This document shows, one piece after another, positions 20,058 through 28,338 of a DNA stretch of 64,000 nucleotides (positions are counted from its first letter, which is position 1; the number at the start of each line of letters is the position of its first letter). The notes under the pieces are model-generated. The model was not told the DNA's origin and did not search any database. It saw only the letters and a list, made by a program, of their open reading frames with translations. The position numbers were made by a program, and so were the translations under genes. Origin of the DNA: Chromobacterium vaccinii. GTDB taxonomy: Bacteria; Pseudomonadota; Gammaproteobacteria; Burkholderiales; Chromobacteriaceae. The stretch spans positions 36,419 to 100,418 of the forward strand of contig NZ_JZJL01000014.1 of the NCBI RefSeq assembly GCF_000971335.1, given 5' to 3'.

Positions 20058-20349
20058 CGTGGATTCCAATTCATATAACCGAATAAACGATATCTTCGAG
20101 GCTCTTATTCTGAAAATAAGTATTTCTTCGTTGCTTATTCGAAATTATGCAAAGTGGGCGAGGGGTGAAGGCTTGGTTTTGTTCTGTCCGGGCTGAATGG
20201 CTGTCGGTGCGACAATTCCACTTTCAGAGCGCGCCAGCAAAAAGGCGATGAGCGAGGTTTTAAGCCGCCGCTTGTTCGACGCCGCGCGACGGTAGCGCGC
20301 GGCTAGTTTCGGTGGCTCCTCGCTCAGCGCTTTTTGGTCGGGGTTTCGC

Positions 20350-20431
20350 GGGCTGCAGGGGCGGCCTGGGATCGCCTCTGCGTGCGAATCTTCGATTCGC
20401 TCAACAGGGCTGGCCGCACCGCCCCTGGCCC
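20350..20431. repeat. Nested palindromic element A
   Basis: Outer arms GGGC and GCCC (20350-20353, 20428-20431) and CAGGGGCGG / CCGCCCCTG (20356-20364, 20419-20427) enclose an inner hairpin GCGAATC-TTC-GATTCGC (20384-20400) followed by CTCAACAG. The same plan, including a CTCAGACAG after the inner hairpin, is seen in element B near phnF. Confidence 0.6.
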
Positions 20432-20516
20432 GTTTGGCGGGCGGAACCGCCACCTAAAACATTGTTCGCGCAGCGGACACATTTGCTTATGTAGAGGCAA
20501 TAGAGATGGCTAAATA

Positions 20517-20548
20517 GAAACCGCCCGGTGTCGCGTCCGGGCGGTTTT
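20517..20548 (-). terminator. Terminator after sbp
   Basis: Eight-base stem CCGCCCGG / CCGGGCGG with eight-base loop, flanked by AAA and TTTT, 15 bases past the sbp stop; usable on both strands. Confidence 0.85.
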
Positions 20549-20563
20549 GAATAGCGGGGAGCC

Positions 20564-21559
20564 TCAGCGCGCCACGATCTGGTCGAACACCCCGCCGTCG
20601 GCGAAGTGGGTTTTCTGCGCCTTCTGCCAGCCGCCGAAAGTCTGGTCGATGGTGAACAGCTTCACCTTGCTGAACTGGCCGGCGTATTTGGCCGCCACCT
20701 TGGCGTCGCGCGGGCGGTAGTAGTGTTTGGCGGCCAGGGTCTGGCCTTCGGGGCTATACAGGTATTTCAGATAGGCCTCGGCCACCTTGCGGGTGCCGCG
20801 CTTGTCCGCCACCTTGTCCACCACGCTGACCGGCGGCTCGGCCAGGATGGAGACGGACGGGGTGACGATATCGAACTTGTCGGGCCCCAGCTCCTTGGCG
20901 GCGAGGAAGGCTTCGTTCTCCCACGACAGCAGCACGTCGCCGATGCCGCGCTGGGTGAAGGTGATCAGCGAGCCGCGCGCGCCGGAGTCCAGCACCTTGA
21001 CGTTGCCGTACAGCTTCTTGACGAAGTCCTTGGCCTTGGCGTCGTTGCCGCCGGGCTGCTTCAGCGCGTAGCCCCAGGCCGCCAGATAGTTCCAGCGCGC
21101 GCCGCCGCCGGTCTTCGGGTTCGGCGTCACCACTTCCACGCCGGATTTGACCAGATCGTTCCAGTCCTTGATGTGCTTGGGATTGCCCTTGCGCACCAGG
21201 AACACGATGGTGGACGAGTACGGCGAGGCGTTGTTGGGCAGCCGCTGCTGCCAGTTGGGCGCGATGGACTTGGCCTGGCTGGAGATCTCGTCGATGTCGT
21301 AGGCCAGCGCCAGCGTCACCACGTCGGCGTCCAGGCCGTCTATCACCGAGCGCGCCTGCTTGCCGGAGCCGCCGTGGGACTGCTTGACGGTGACGGTTTC
21401 GCCGGTCTTGGCCTTCCAGTACTTGGCGAAGGCGGCGTTGTAGTCCTGGTAGAGCTCGCGCGTCGGATCGTAGGAGACGTTGAGCAAGGTCACGTCGGCG
21501 AAGGCGGAGGCGCTGCCGGCGAGCAGCAGGGCGATGGCGAGGTGGTGCAGGGGGCGCAT
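20564..21559 (-). CDS. sbp: Periplasmic sulfate-binding protein
   Basis: 331 residues. An N-terminal signal peptide ([21 protein letters not shown], cut before [15 protein letters not shown]) is followed by the sulfate-binding fold, including [17 protein letters not shown] (about 63) and [18 protein letters not shown] (about 152), the anion-contact loops. It delivers sulfate to CysTWA. I set the start at 21559, where the signal peptide begins and GGGAAA lies upstream; the frame is open for 39 further codons that do not look coding. Confidence 0.94.
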   Translation of the reverse strand: MRPLHHLAIALLLAGSASAFADVTLLNVSYDPTRELYQDYNAAFAKYWKAKTGETVTVKQSHGGSGKQARSVIDGLDADVVTLALAYDIDEISSQAKSIAPNWQQRLPNNASPYSSTIVFLVRKGNPKHIKDWNDLVKSGVEVVTPNPKTGGGARWNYLAAWGYALKQPGGNDAKAKDFVKKLYGNVKVLDSGARGSLITFTQRGIGDVLLSWENEAFLAAKELGPDKFDIVTPSVSILAEPPVSVVDKVADKRGTRKVAEAYLKYLYSPEGQTLAAKHYYRPRDAKVAAKYAGQFSKVKLFTIDQTFGGWQKAQKTHFADGGVFDQIVAR

Positions 21560-21770
21560 GGCTTTGTTTCCCGTGATGATGAATGTTCTGATGGGGAGCA
21601 CTGTAGGCAGGCCTTTCCGCAGCCGGGAAGCAAGAAAATCTGCAATCGATATCGAAAATACGGCAAAAGCCATCATTCCGGAAAAACAGATAGGCTTATC
21701 GGCAAATCGTATATGACCTTGTCACGGCCGGGGCTATAGTGGCGCCAATTCCACCACCCGGGGTCAGGCC

Positions 21771-22646
21771 ATGAAACGATTCAAGCCCGTCAAAACCCTG
21801 CCAGCCGGCTTTGCGCCCGCCACGCTGGCCGCCTGTCAGCAGTTGTTGCAGCAGGAGGGCGTGCAGATCAGGCTGCAGTGGAATGAACAGGAAGTCTTCG
21901 CCAGCTTCGACGGCTGGTGGCTGTGCAGCAGCTTCATTCCGCAGGCCAAGGTCAGGGACGGCCGTTGCCAGCTGCAGCAGTACGCGGCGCGGCTGCGCAT
22001 CTTCGGCCAGTTCGGCCAGGCGCTGCCGGCCAATTGGCTGTTCGCGATGAATTACGGCGAGACCAAGGCGGTGGCGCTGCTCAAGCTGATCCGGGTGCTG
22101 CACGTGCTCAACCATCTGGGGCGCAATGGCCGCCACCTGCCGCTGCGGATAGACGTCGACCCGCGCATCTGCCACGCCTACAGCGACCGCATCGTCGACT
22201 TCACCGCCCGCCTGCTGGAAACGCTGGAGTTTCCGGCCAACCTGTCGCAGATGCTGCTGTTCCTGGACGAGCGCACCGGCGAGCTGGGACTGTCGCTGCT
22301 GAGGCGCTACCGCCAGCACGGCCACCGGCTGGCGCTGGGCGACTTCGGCGCCGGCGGGCAGGATCTGTTGCGGCTGTGGCGGCTGGAGCCGGACGGATTG
22401 GCGCTGGCCCCGCGTTTCATGAGCCGGGCGGTGATGTATCCCCGCGTGCGCGACCAGTTGCTGCAGCTGGCGCCGCAACTGGTGGAGCAGGGTTTCGCGC
22501 TGGCGGTGGAGGACATCGTCTGTCAGAACATGCTGGGCCTGGCGCAGCGGATGGGCGCCGAGCACTGTTCGGGCCCGCTGTTGTCGGAGCGGCTGAAGCG
22601 GCAGCGCGCGGCGCGCGAGGTGGCTTTGTCGGGTATCGCCTGTTAG
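21771..22646 (+). CDS. Degenerate EAL-domain protein
   Basis: 291 residues. The C-terminal part still shows the EAL fold: HRLALGDFGAGGQDLLRLWRLEPDGLALAP (about 180-210) corresponds to the DDFGTG...LPxDxLKID strand, and ALAVEDIVCQNMLGLAQRMGAEHCSGPLLSE to the AEGVET...QGYxxS end. The EAL triplet itself and the catalytic Lys and second Asp are missing, so c-di-GMP hydrolysis is unlikely; binding or protein interaction is more plausible. Divergent from sbp, with no obvious operon partner. Confidence 0.72.
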   Translation: MKRFKPVKTLPAGFAPATLAACQQLLQQEGVQIRLQWNEQEVFASFDGWWLCSSFIPQAKVRDGRCQLQQYAARLRIFGQFGQALPANWLFAMNYGETKAVALLKLIRVLHVLNHLGRNGRHLPLRIDVDPRICHAYSDRIVDFTARLLETLEFPANLSQMLLFLDERTGELGLSLLRRYRQHGHRLALGDFGAGGQDLLRLWRLEPDGLALAPRFMSRAVMYPRVRDQLLQLAPQLVEQGFALAVEDIVCQNMLGLAQRMGAEHCSGPLLSERLKRQRAAREVALSGIAC

Positions 22647-22706
22647 GATGTTTGCATTTTTGACCATCCGGTCAATTGCATGATGCGATATCCGAGCAGA
22701 GGCGAA

Positions 22707-22907
22707 ATGAAACAACTGGCAATGGCGATGATGTGCGCGTGGGGCTTGTCCGCCTGCGTGATCGGCAATACCGACGGCTACCGCGACGTGGCCCAGCTGC
22801 AGCGTATGACGGACCAGGCGCTGAAGACCTGCGGCCAGGGCAAGGTCAAGTCGGTAAGTTACGGCAGCTTCACCTGCGCGGCCGGCGACGCGATGGCGGC
22901 GAAGTAG
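22707..22907 (+). CDS. Small putative lipoprotein
   Basis: 66 residues. The signal segment KQLAMAMMCAWGLSAC ends in an LSAC lipobox, so Cys about 17 would be lipidated. The mature part has two further Cys (KTCGQG and SFTCAAG) that could form a disulfide. AGAGG lies upstream of the ATG at 22707. No family recognised. It ends one base before the GNAT gene, with which it is probably co-transcribed. Confidence 0.65.
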   Translation: MKQLAMAMMCAWGLSACVIGNTDGYRDVAQLQRMTDQALKTCGQGKVKSVSYGSFTCAAGDAMAAK

Positions 22908-22908
22908 C

Positions 22909-23886
22909 ATGGCGGTTACCGATGCGAACGGCGGCCTGTCCATCCGCCTGTTGTGCGCTGCCGACGCCGACGTCTACCAGGCGATCCGCGTCGCGGCCGC
23001 CACCCATGATCCGGCGTCCATCCATGCCGACGCCGCCGAAGTCGCCGCGCTGGACCGGGACGCCATCCAGAGGCAGATAGCACCCGGCGACGCGCAGCGG
23101 GTTGTGGGCGCTTTCATCGCCGGCGAGCTGGTCGGCGTGGCCGCGCTGCGGCGCAACGTTCTGGCCAGAACCCGCCACCGCGCGGCGGTGCAGGGCGTGT
23201 TCACCCGGTCGGAATGCCGCGGCAGGGGCGTGGCGCGCAGTCTGATGCAGGCGGTGCTGGACGAGGCCGCCAAGCTGCCGGGGCTGGCGTCGCTGGAGCT
23301 GGCCGTCCATGCCGAAAACGCGCCGGCCAAGGCGCTTTACCAGGCCTTCGGCTTCCGCCGCGTGGGTTTGATTCCCGGCGCGGTGATGGTGGACGGCCGC
23401 AGCCTGGACGAAGTGCTGATGCAGCGCCCGCTGAACTTCTCATCTTCCGCCGCCGCGCCGGCTTTCATTCCAGATGGCGATGATTACGCCTTGATCGAGG
23501 CGGCGCCGGATGTCGACACTTATCGCCGCCTGCGGGCCGAATCCGGCCTCAGCCCCAAGACCGAGGAAGCCGCTCGCCGCGGCCTGGCCGGCACGCTGTT
23601 CGCGGTGCAGCTGCGCCACGGCGGCGAAACCATAGGGATGGGGCGGGTGATAGGCGACGGCGGCGGCTTTTACCAGGTGGTGGACATCGCCGTGCTGCCG
23701 GCGCACCAGGGCCGGGGGCTGGGCAAGCGCATCATGGCGGCGATCCGCGGCTACATCGACCGCGAACTGCCGGTCAGCGCCTACGTCAGCCTGATCGCCG
23801 ACGGCGACGCCAGGCATCTGTACGCCCAGTTCGGCTTCGAGCCCACCGCGCCGCGCTCGGAAGGCATGGCGCTGTTCAAGCGTTGA
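22909..23886 (+). CDS. Tandem GNAT acetyltransferase (two domains fused)
   Basis: 325 residues made of two GNAT domains. The first (about 10-170) has the acetyl-CoA loop ECRGRGVARSLMQ and ends NAPAKALYQAFGFRRVG. The second (about 185-325) has AHQGRGLGKRIMAA and DARHLYAQFGFEPT. Both keep the acyl-CoA-binding Q/RxxGxG/A pattern, so both may be active. Such fusions often acetylate amines, antibiotics or amino acids, but the substrate cannot be read here. Confidence 0.86.
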   Translation: MAVTDANGGLSIRLLCAADADVYQAIRVAAATHDPASIHADAAEVAALDRDAIQRQIAPGDAQRVVGAFIAGELVGVAALRRNVLARTRHRAAVQGVFTRSECRGRGVARSLMQAVLDEAAKLPGLASLELAVHAENAPAKALYQAFGFRRVGLIPGAVMVDGRSLDEVLMQRPLNFSSSAAAPAFIPDGDDYALIEAAPDVDTYRRLRAESGLSPKTEEAARRGLAGTLFAVQLRHGGETIGMGRVIGDGGGFYQVVDIAVLPAHQGRGLGKRIMAAIRGYIDRELPVSAYVSLIADGDARHLYAQFGFEPTAPRSEGMALFKR

Positions 23887-23990
23887 TCCGAAATCTGCCG
23901 TCTTGCCCATAGCCTGGACCGAATCATCTTGACGCCGGCGCGGGAATCTCCAAGCCGCCACCGGGGCGGCGTCGTTCTTTAGGCAAGGTC

Positions 23991-24497
23991 GTGCCAGTGA
24001 CTCAATTGCATCTGGTGTTCGGTCCGCAAGGGGCCGGCAAATCCACTCACGCGCGCAAGCTGGCCGAGGCCGAGCAGGCGGTGCATCTGGCGATAGACGA
24101 CTGGATGGGCCAGCTGTTCGGCCCCGACCTGCCGCAGCCGCTGGACTTCGGCGGGGTGATGGAACGGGTGGCGCGCTGCGAGCGGCGCATCTGGCTGACG
24201 GCGCTGGCCATCGTCCGCGGCGGCGGCCGCGTGGTGCAGGACCTCGGCTTCATGAAGGCCGCCGGCCGCGGCCGTTTCCTGGCGCTGGCCGACGAGCATG
24301 GCTTGAGCGCCAAGTGGCATTAAGTGACGGCGGCGCCGGATGTGCGCCGTCAGCGCGTGCTGCAGCGCAGTGCCGCGCGCGGCGATACTTTCTCCTTTGA
24401 AGTGACGCCGGCGATGTTCGACGCGATGGAGACGCAGTTCGAGCTGGCCACGGACGAGGCGCTGGCCCGCTCGGCGGTGATCGCCACCGGCTAGCCT
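23991..24497 (+). pseudogene. P-loop (zeta-toxin-like) ATPase gene broken by an in-frame stop
   Basis: Starts with VTQLHLVFGPQGAGKSTHARKLA, a Walker A kinase motif, and keeps the family's DDWM and GFMKAAGR segments. Translation stops at TAA (24321-24323) after LSAKWH, but the same frame stays open to TAG at 24495-24497 and encodes VTAAPDVRRQRVLQRSAARG...FDAMETQF, the expected C-terminal lid and end of this ATPase family. One base change (TAC or TAT to TAA, in an expected HY pair) explains it. The start is a GTG at 23991. Its last bases overlap the convergent TetR gene. Confidence 0.75.
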
Positions 24498-25150
24498 GGC
24501 CGCATCCCCTCGTAACACAGGCGCGCGGCGGCCCGGACGCGGGCGCGCAGGGCCGCGTCGACGCCTGGCGTGGCCAGGCCCAGCGCCATTTGCCGCAGCG
24601 GTTCGGCGATGGCCATCGCCAGCAGCAGCTCGGCGCAGGTCGCCGGATCGTCCACTTTCAGCAGGCCGCGGCGCCGGCGTTCGGCGAGCCAGTCCGCCAG
24701 CAGCGACGCGCTGTGGCGGACGCCGTGCCCGGTATACGCCGCCAGCGCCTGCTCGCGGCCGGGAAAATCGTTGATCAGCAGCTTGAACATGCCCACCGCT
24801 TCCGCCGACAGCACCCGCTCGGCGATGGATAGCAGCAGCGTTTCCAGCGCCCGAGGCAGGTCGGCGCTGTCGTCTTGCGGCATATCAACCGCGAAGACCA
24901 GTCCCGCGGTCCAGTCGTCGACGATGGCCGCCAGCAGCCGCTCCCGGTTGTCGGCGAAACGGTACACCGTCTTTTTGGCCACGCCGGCGCGCTTGGCCAC
25001 CGCCTCTATGCTTAATGCCCGGTAGCCGTCGCCCAGCAGCAGCTCGGTTGCGGCCTGCAATACCTGATGGCGCAGCGTCTGTTCCGGGGAGGCGGGACGG
25101 CCGCGCGGCCGAGGCGTTGGGGATGCGGAAAGGTCAGGTGGACTTGACAT
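24491..25150 (-). CDS. TetR-family repressor
   Basis: 219 residues. The N-terminal helix-turn-helix is LSIEAVAKRAGVAKKTVYRFADNRERLL (about 46-73), preceded by a basic RPRGRPASPEQ arm. The C-terminal ligand domain matches the TetR_C type seen with AefR-like regulators. It is divergent from a DAPG-hydrolase-like gene with a palindrome between them, which suggests it represses that gene and answers to its substrate. Confidence 0.9.
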   Translation of the reverse strand: MSSPPDLSASPTPRPRGRPASPEQTLRHQVLQAATELLLGDGYRALSIEAVAKRAGVAKKTVYRFADNRERLLAAIVDDWTAGLVFAVDMPQDDSADLPRALETLLLSIAERVLSAEAVGMFKLLINDFPGREQALAAYTGHGVRHSASLLADWLAERRRRGLLKVDDPATCAELLLAMAIAEPLRQMALGLATPGVDAALRARVRAAARLCYEGMRPG

Positions 25151-25174
25151 GGCTTCTCATGTTGCTGGAATATG

Positions 25175-25191
25175 GAAACGTTAATCGTTTC
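25175..25191. promoter_or_regulatory. Probable TetR operator
   Basis: Perfect inverted repeat GAAACG-TTAAT-CGTTTC midway between the divergent TetR gene and the hydrolase gene, 24 bases from the TetR start. Placement and size are typical of a TetR operator; binding is inferred. Confidence 0.6.
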
Positions 25192-25245
25192 TTAATTGGC
25201 CGCGCATTCGCGGGGTCCAGACGATCAAACAGCGAGGAGTGTACT

Positions 25246-25917
25246 GTGAATGCTCAGAATCGGATATCCAGCCATGATGAACTGCTGTCGCCGCGCCCGT
25301 TGCCATTGGAAACCGGCATCCGCCGGCTGGACGACGGCCGGCTGCTGGTGGCGGTGAGAACCGAGCTGCCGGGTTGCGCCGGCCGGATGGTCGAATGGTG
25401 GTTCAAGTTCTTCGAAACCACCCAGCACATCCGCTGGTGGCACCCGCACGACCATCACCGGATGCATGGCTGGGACCAGCATTGGCGGCGGGGCGAGAGC
25501 TATGTCGGCGCCTGCGTGCGGGCGGAGGAGTCGCTGGGCGATTTTCCGCCGGTGGCGGCGGTGCTGAAGTTTCACGAGCCGGCGGATTTCTTCACGGCTG
25601 ACGCGCTGGCGCAGGCGAGGCGCGAGCAGGCGGTGTCCGGGCTGGTGTGCGCGCGGATCGCTTTCGGCGACGAGCCCAGGCTGGCGGCCGACGGCGACCC
25701 GCTGGACGGCGAGATGATCCATCTGGCGCGCGACAAGCCGCAGGGCGCGGTGCTGCGCAGCCGCTTCGTGCTGGGCGGCGAATCGCCGGTGCCGGACGAG
25801 CTGGGCCTGGGCCTGATGCAGCACTGCTACAACGAGTTCAGCAGCCTGGCGCGTTTCCTGCCGTCGCTGTACTACGGCGAGCACGCCAACGGCGAGAAGG
25901 GGCCGTTGGCGTGGTGA
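25246..25917 (+). CDS. DAPG hydrolase (PhlG)-family protein
   Basis: 223 residues, related to PhlG and phloretin hydrolase, zinc enzymes that cut a C-C bond next to a phloroglucinol ring. Visible family features are EWWFKFFETTQHIRWWHPHDHH (about 45-65, with the metal His) and the C-terminal HCYNEFSSL, which fits the HxxxE zinc ligands. The start is a GTG with AGGAG seven bases upstream. Substrate unknown; a related acylphenol or plant phenolic is possible. The divergent TetR gene recalls the PhlH/PhlG pair in Pseudomonas. Confidence 0.78.
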   Translation: MNAQNRISSHDELLSPRPLPLETGIRRLDDGRLLVAVRTELPGCAGRMVEWWFKFFETTQHIRWWHPHDHHRMHGWDQHWRRGESYVGACVRAEESLGDFPPVAAVLKFHEPADFFTADALAQARREQAVSGLVCARIAFGDEPRLAADGDPLDGEMIHLARDKPQGAVLRSRFVLGGESPVPDELGLGLMQHCYNEFSSLARFLPSLYYGEHANGEKGPLAW

Positions 25918-25930
25918 GCGCGTAAGGGGG

Positions 25931-26494
25931 CTACGCGCCAGGGCGCGGCTTGGCCAGGTGGCCGGCCATCAGCGGCCACACCCAGTCGGCCGCGTCCAGG
26001 CTCCAGCCGCCGTCCTTGGCCGCCTCGTCCAGCTTCCGCAGCGCCAGGATGTCGGCCAGGTCCGGCAGGCGCGAGAAGGCGTCGGCCTCGTCCGCGCGCA
26101 TCGGCCCGCCCTGGTAGCCCAGCGTGGCGGCGCTGGCCGGCGACAGCGCCGCCAGATACGCCGGGTCGACCGCGCACAGGTAGCGTTTGGCTTCGACGTG
26201 CATGCCCACCAGCCGCGCCAGCCGGGGCGAGAAGCCCAGCTGCAGCAGATAGTCGCGCGCCAGCTTGTCGTGGGCCATTACGCCGTAGTCGCCCATGGCC
26301 TGAGCGCCGTCGTGTTCCAGCAGATGGCCGATGTCGTGCAGGAAGGCTGCTAGCACCATCTCGTCGTCATGGCCCCAGTCGCGCGCCAGCGTGGCGGCCT
26401 GGATGGCGTGGTCGAACTGCGAGACGGCCTCGCCGTAATGGCGGGCGCCGTGTTCGCGGTACAGCTGCTGCAAAACAGCGATGGCGTCGAACAT
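25931..26494 (-). CDS. HD-domain (PhnZ/MIOX-type) phosphonate-associated oxygenase
   Basis: 187 residues of the HD family that accompanies phosphonate operons. Ligand residues expected for a di-iron HD oxygenase are present: Glu and His in GEAVSQFDHAIQAA, the HD pair in AAFLHDIGHL, His in GVMAHDK and VGMHVEAKRYL, and Asp near LRKLDEAAKD. Relatives of the PhnZ type oxidise 1-hydroxy-2-aminoethylphosphonate to glycine and phosphate. The usual PhnY dioxygenase partner is not in the window. The ATG overlaps the phnM stop (TGATG), making this the last gene of the phn operon. Confidence 0.82.
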   Translation of the reverse strand: MFDAIAVLQQLYREHGARHYGEAVSQFDHAIQAATLARDWGHDDEMVLAAFLHDIGHLLEHDGAQAMGDYGVMAHDKLARDYLLQLGFSPRLARLVGMHVEAKRYLCAVDPAYLAALSPASAATLGYQGGPMRADEADAFSRLPDLADILALRKLDEAAKDGGWSLDAADWVWPLMAGHLAKPRPGA

Positions 26495-27630
26495 CAGAAT
26501 ACCCTCCCGCCCAGCTTCCACACGCTCCGCACCAGCGGCACATCGCCGCGCGCCGTCATCGCCACCAGATCGGCGCGTTGGCCGACGGCGATGTCGCCGC
26601 GGTCGGCGAGGCCCACCGCCCGCGCCGGATTCAGGCTGACGGCGGCGACGGCGCGCGGCAGGCCCCAGCCCGCCACGGCGTGCAGCAGCCAGGCGGCGTG
26701 CAGCAGGCTGGCCGGCACGTAGTCGGACGACAGGATGTCCAGCAGGTCGTGGCGAGCCAGCTCCAGCGCCGCCACATTGCCGGAGTGGGAGCCGCCGCGC
26801 ACCACATTGGGCGCGCCCATCACCGTTTGCAGGCCGTGCGCGCGGGCGGCTTGGGCCGCTTCCAGCGTGGTGGGAAATTCCGAGATCGCGACGCCGTCCC
26901 GCAGCGCTTCCTCGATGTGGGCAGCGTCGGTGTCGTCGTGGCTGGCCAGCGCGATGCCGCGCGCCTGGGCCATTTCCACCACCGCCTGCTTGTGGCGGCC
27001 GGCGAATTCCGCCTGCTTGGCCTTGCGTTCCGCCACGGCGGCGAGGAAGGTCTCCTCGTCCCAGCCCACCTTTTTCTCGCCATAGTATTTTTTGTATTGC
27101 TCCAGGTCGCGGTACTGGCGCTGGCCCGGCGTATGGTCCATCACCGATACCAGTTTCACCGCCGGGTGGGCGATCAGCGGCGTCAATTCGTCCAGCAGTT
27201 GCGGGAAGGCCAATTCGCAGCGCAGGTGGAAGAAGTGCTCCGCCCGCAGCGCGCCTTCGTCCATGCCCTGGTTGATGGCGGCGAAGGCGCTGTGCAGCGT
27301 GTCCAGCCGCACCCTTTCGCCTTCCAGATCGCCCACCGCCAGCGCGTCCAGCACTGTGGTGATGCCGGCGGCCACGCATTGGGCGTCGTGGGTGATCACC
27401 GCCGGCAGAATCGGCCACAGCACGCCGTTGCGCGGCATCAGGTGTTTTTCCAGATTGTCGGTATGGATCTCCACCAGACCAGGCAGCAGCAGCGCGCCGG
27501 CCAGATTTTCGCCTTCGGTCAGCGGCTGTTCGTGGATGGCGGCGATCAGCCCGTCTTTAATTTCCAGCGCGCCATTGTCGATCACGCGGTCGGCCAGCAC
27601 GATGCGGGCGTGGTTCAGAATCTGTTTCAT
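26494..27630 (-). CDS. phnM: Ribose-1-phosphonate 5-triphosphate diphosphatase PhnM
   Basis: 378 residues of the amidohydrolase superfamily. Metal-site features are EIHTDNLEKH (about 56-65), HDAQC (about 82), MDHTPGQRQ (about 168), SHDDTDAAH (about 235) and SSDYVPASLLHA (about 300). PhnM removes pyrophosphate from the ribosyl phosphonate triphosphate intermediate of the C-P lyase pathway. The start at 27630 is where the known N terminus MKQILNHARIVLADRVIDNG begins; its ATG overlaps the phnL stop by four bases. Confidence 0.95.
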   Translation of the reverse strand: MKQILNHARIVLADRVIDNGALEIKDGLIAAIHEQPLTEGENLAGALLLPGLVEIHTDNLEKHLMPRNGVLWPILPAVITHDAQCVAAGITTVLDALAVGDLEGERVRLDTLHSAFAAINQGMDEGALRAEHFFHLRCELAFPQLLDELTPLIAHPAVKLVSVMDHTPGQRQYRDLEQYKKYYGEKKVGWDEETFLAAVAERKAKQAEFAGRHKQAVVEMAQARGIALASHDDTDAAHIEEALRDGVAISEFPTTLEAAQAARAHGLQTVMGAPNVVRGGSHSGNVAALELARHDLLDILSSDYVPASLLHAAWLLHAVAGWGLPRAVAAVSLNPARAVGLADRGDIAVGQRADLVAMTARGDVPLVRSVWKLGGRVF

Positions 27631-28334
27631 GCTGCGATTTCCGTTTGTTGCGCCAGCGGTACCTGGAACACGCGGCTGGCGATGGCGTCGCGGGTGGGGG
27701 CGTCGTGGAAGATGCCGATCAGCGCCGCGCCGCGGGCAAGGGCTTCGCGCATCAGTTGTACCACCACGTCGCGGTTGGCGGCGTCGAGGGATGCCGTCGG
27801 CTCGTCCAGCAGCAGTATCGGCCGCGGCGCGATCATGCCGCGCGCGATGTTGACGCGCTGCTGCTCGCCGCCGGAGAAGGTGGCCGGCGGCAGGCTCCAC
27901 AGCCGCTCGGCGATGTTCAGCCGCGCCAGCCATTCGCCGGCCGTCAGCCGCGCCTCGGCGTCGGCGGCGCCCCATTCGCGCAGCGGCTCGGCGACGATGT
28001 CCAGCGCCGACACCCGCGGGATCACCCGCAAAAACTGGCTGACATAGCCCAGCGTGCGGCGGCGCACGGCGGCGATCTCGTGCGGCAGCGCGCGGGCCAT
28101 GTCCAGCCATGCGCCCTGGTGGAACACGCCGATGCGGCCGCTTTCCACCAGATAGTTGGCGTATAGCGCCTTCAGCAGCGTGCTCTTGCCGGCGCCGGAC
28201 GGACCGGCCAGCGCCACGCATTCGCCGGCGGCCGCCTGCAACGAGACATCGGTCAACACCGGCAGCCGCAGCCCGCCTTGCTGGTGCAGGGTGAAGGTCT
28301 TGCTCAGATTTTGCGCGTCTATCAATAGATTCAT
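27627..28334 (-). CDS. phnL: C-P lyase ABC-type ATPase PhnL
   Basis: 235 residues. Walker A GPSGAGKST (about 43), signature FSGGEQQRVNIARG (about 154) and Walker B ILLLDEPTASLDA (about 174). The long insert with GYVSQFLRVIPRVSALDIVAEPL is characteristic of PhnL. It helps PhnGHI couple a phosphonate to ATP and also docks on the core complex. Spacing to phnK is four bases. Confidence 0.95.
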   Translation of the reverse strand: MNLLIDAQNLSKTFTLHQQGGLRLPVLTDVSLQAAAGECVALAGPSGAGKSTLLKALYANYLVESGRIGVFHQGAWLDMARALPHEIAAVRRRTLGYVSQFLRVIPRVSALDIVAEPLREWGAADAEARLTAGEWLARLNIAERLWSLPPATFSGGEQQRVNIARGMIAPRPILLLDEPTASLDAANRDVVVQLMREALARGAALIGIFHDAPTRDAIASRVFQVPLAQQTEIAA

Positions 28335-28338
28335 GATT

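Larger units (their letters stand above)
20058..20563. promoter_or_regulatory. sbp-cysT intergenic region
   Basis: 506 bases without a convincing gene. The part next to cysT (about 20070-20150) is AT-rich and should hold the cysT promoter and CysB sites; CysB sites are too variable to place by eye. Further out lie a nested palindrome (20350-20431) and the sbp terminator, each listed separately. A 102-codon frame on the minus strand here has no recognisable domain and looks like chance. Confidence 0.5.

Noticed and set aside
20145..20453. A 102-codon minus-strand frame between sbp and cysT
   Set aside because: It runs through the palindromic element, lacks a ribosome site and has no recognisable domain; best seen as a by-product of the repeat.
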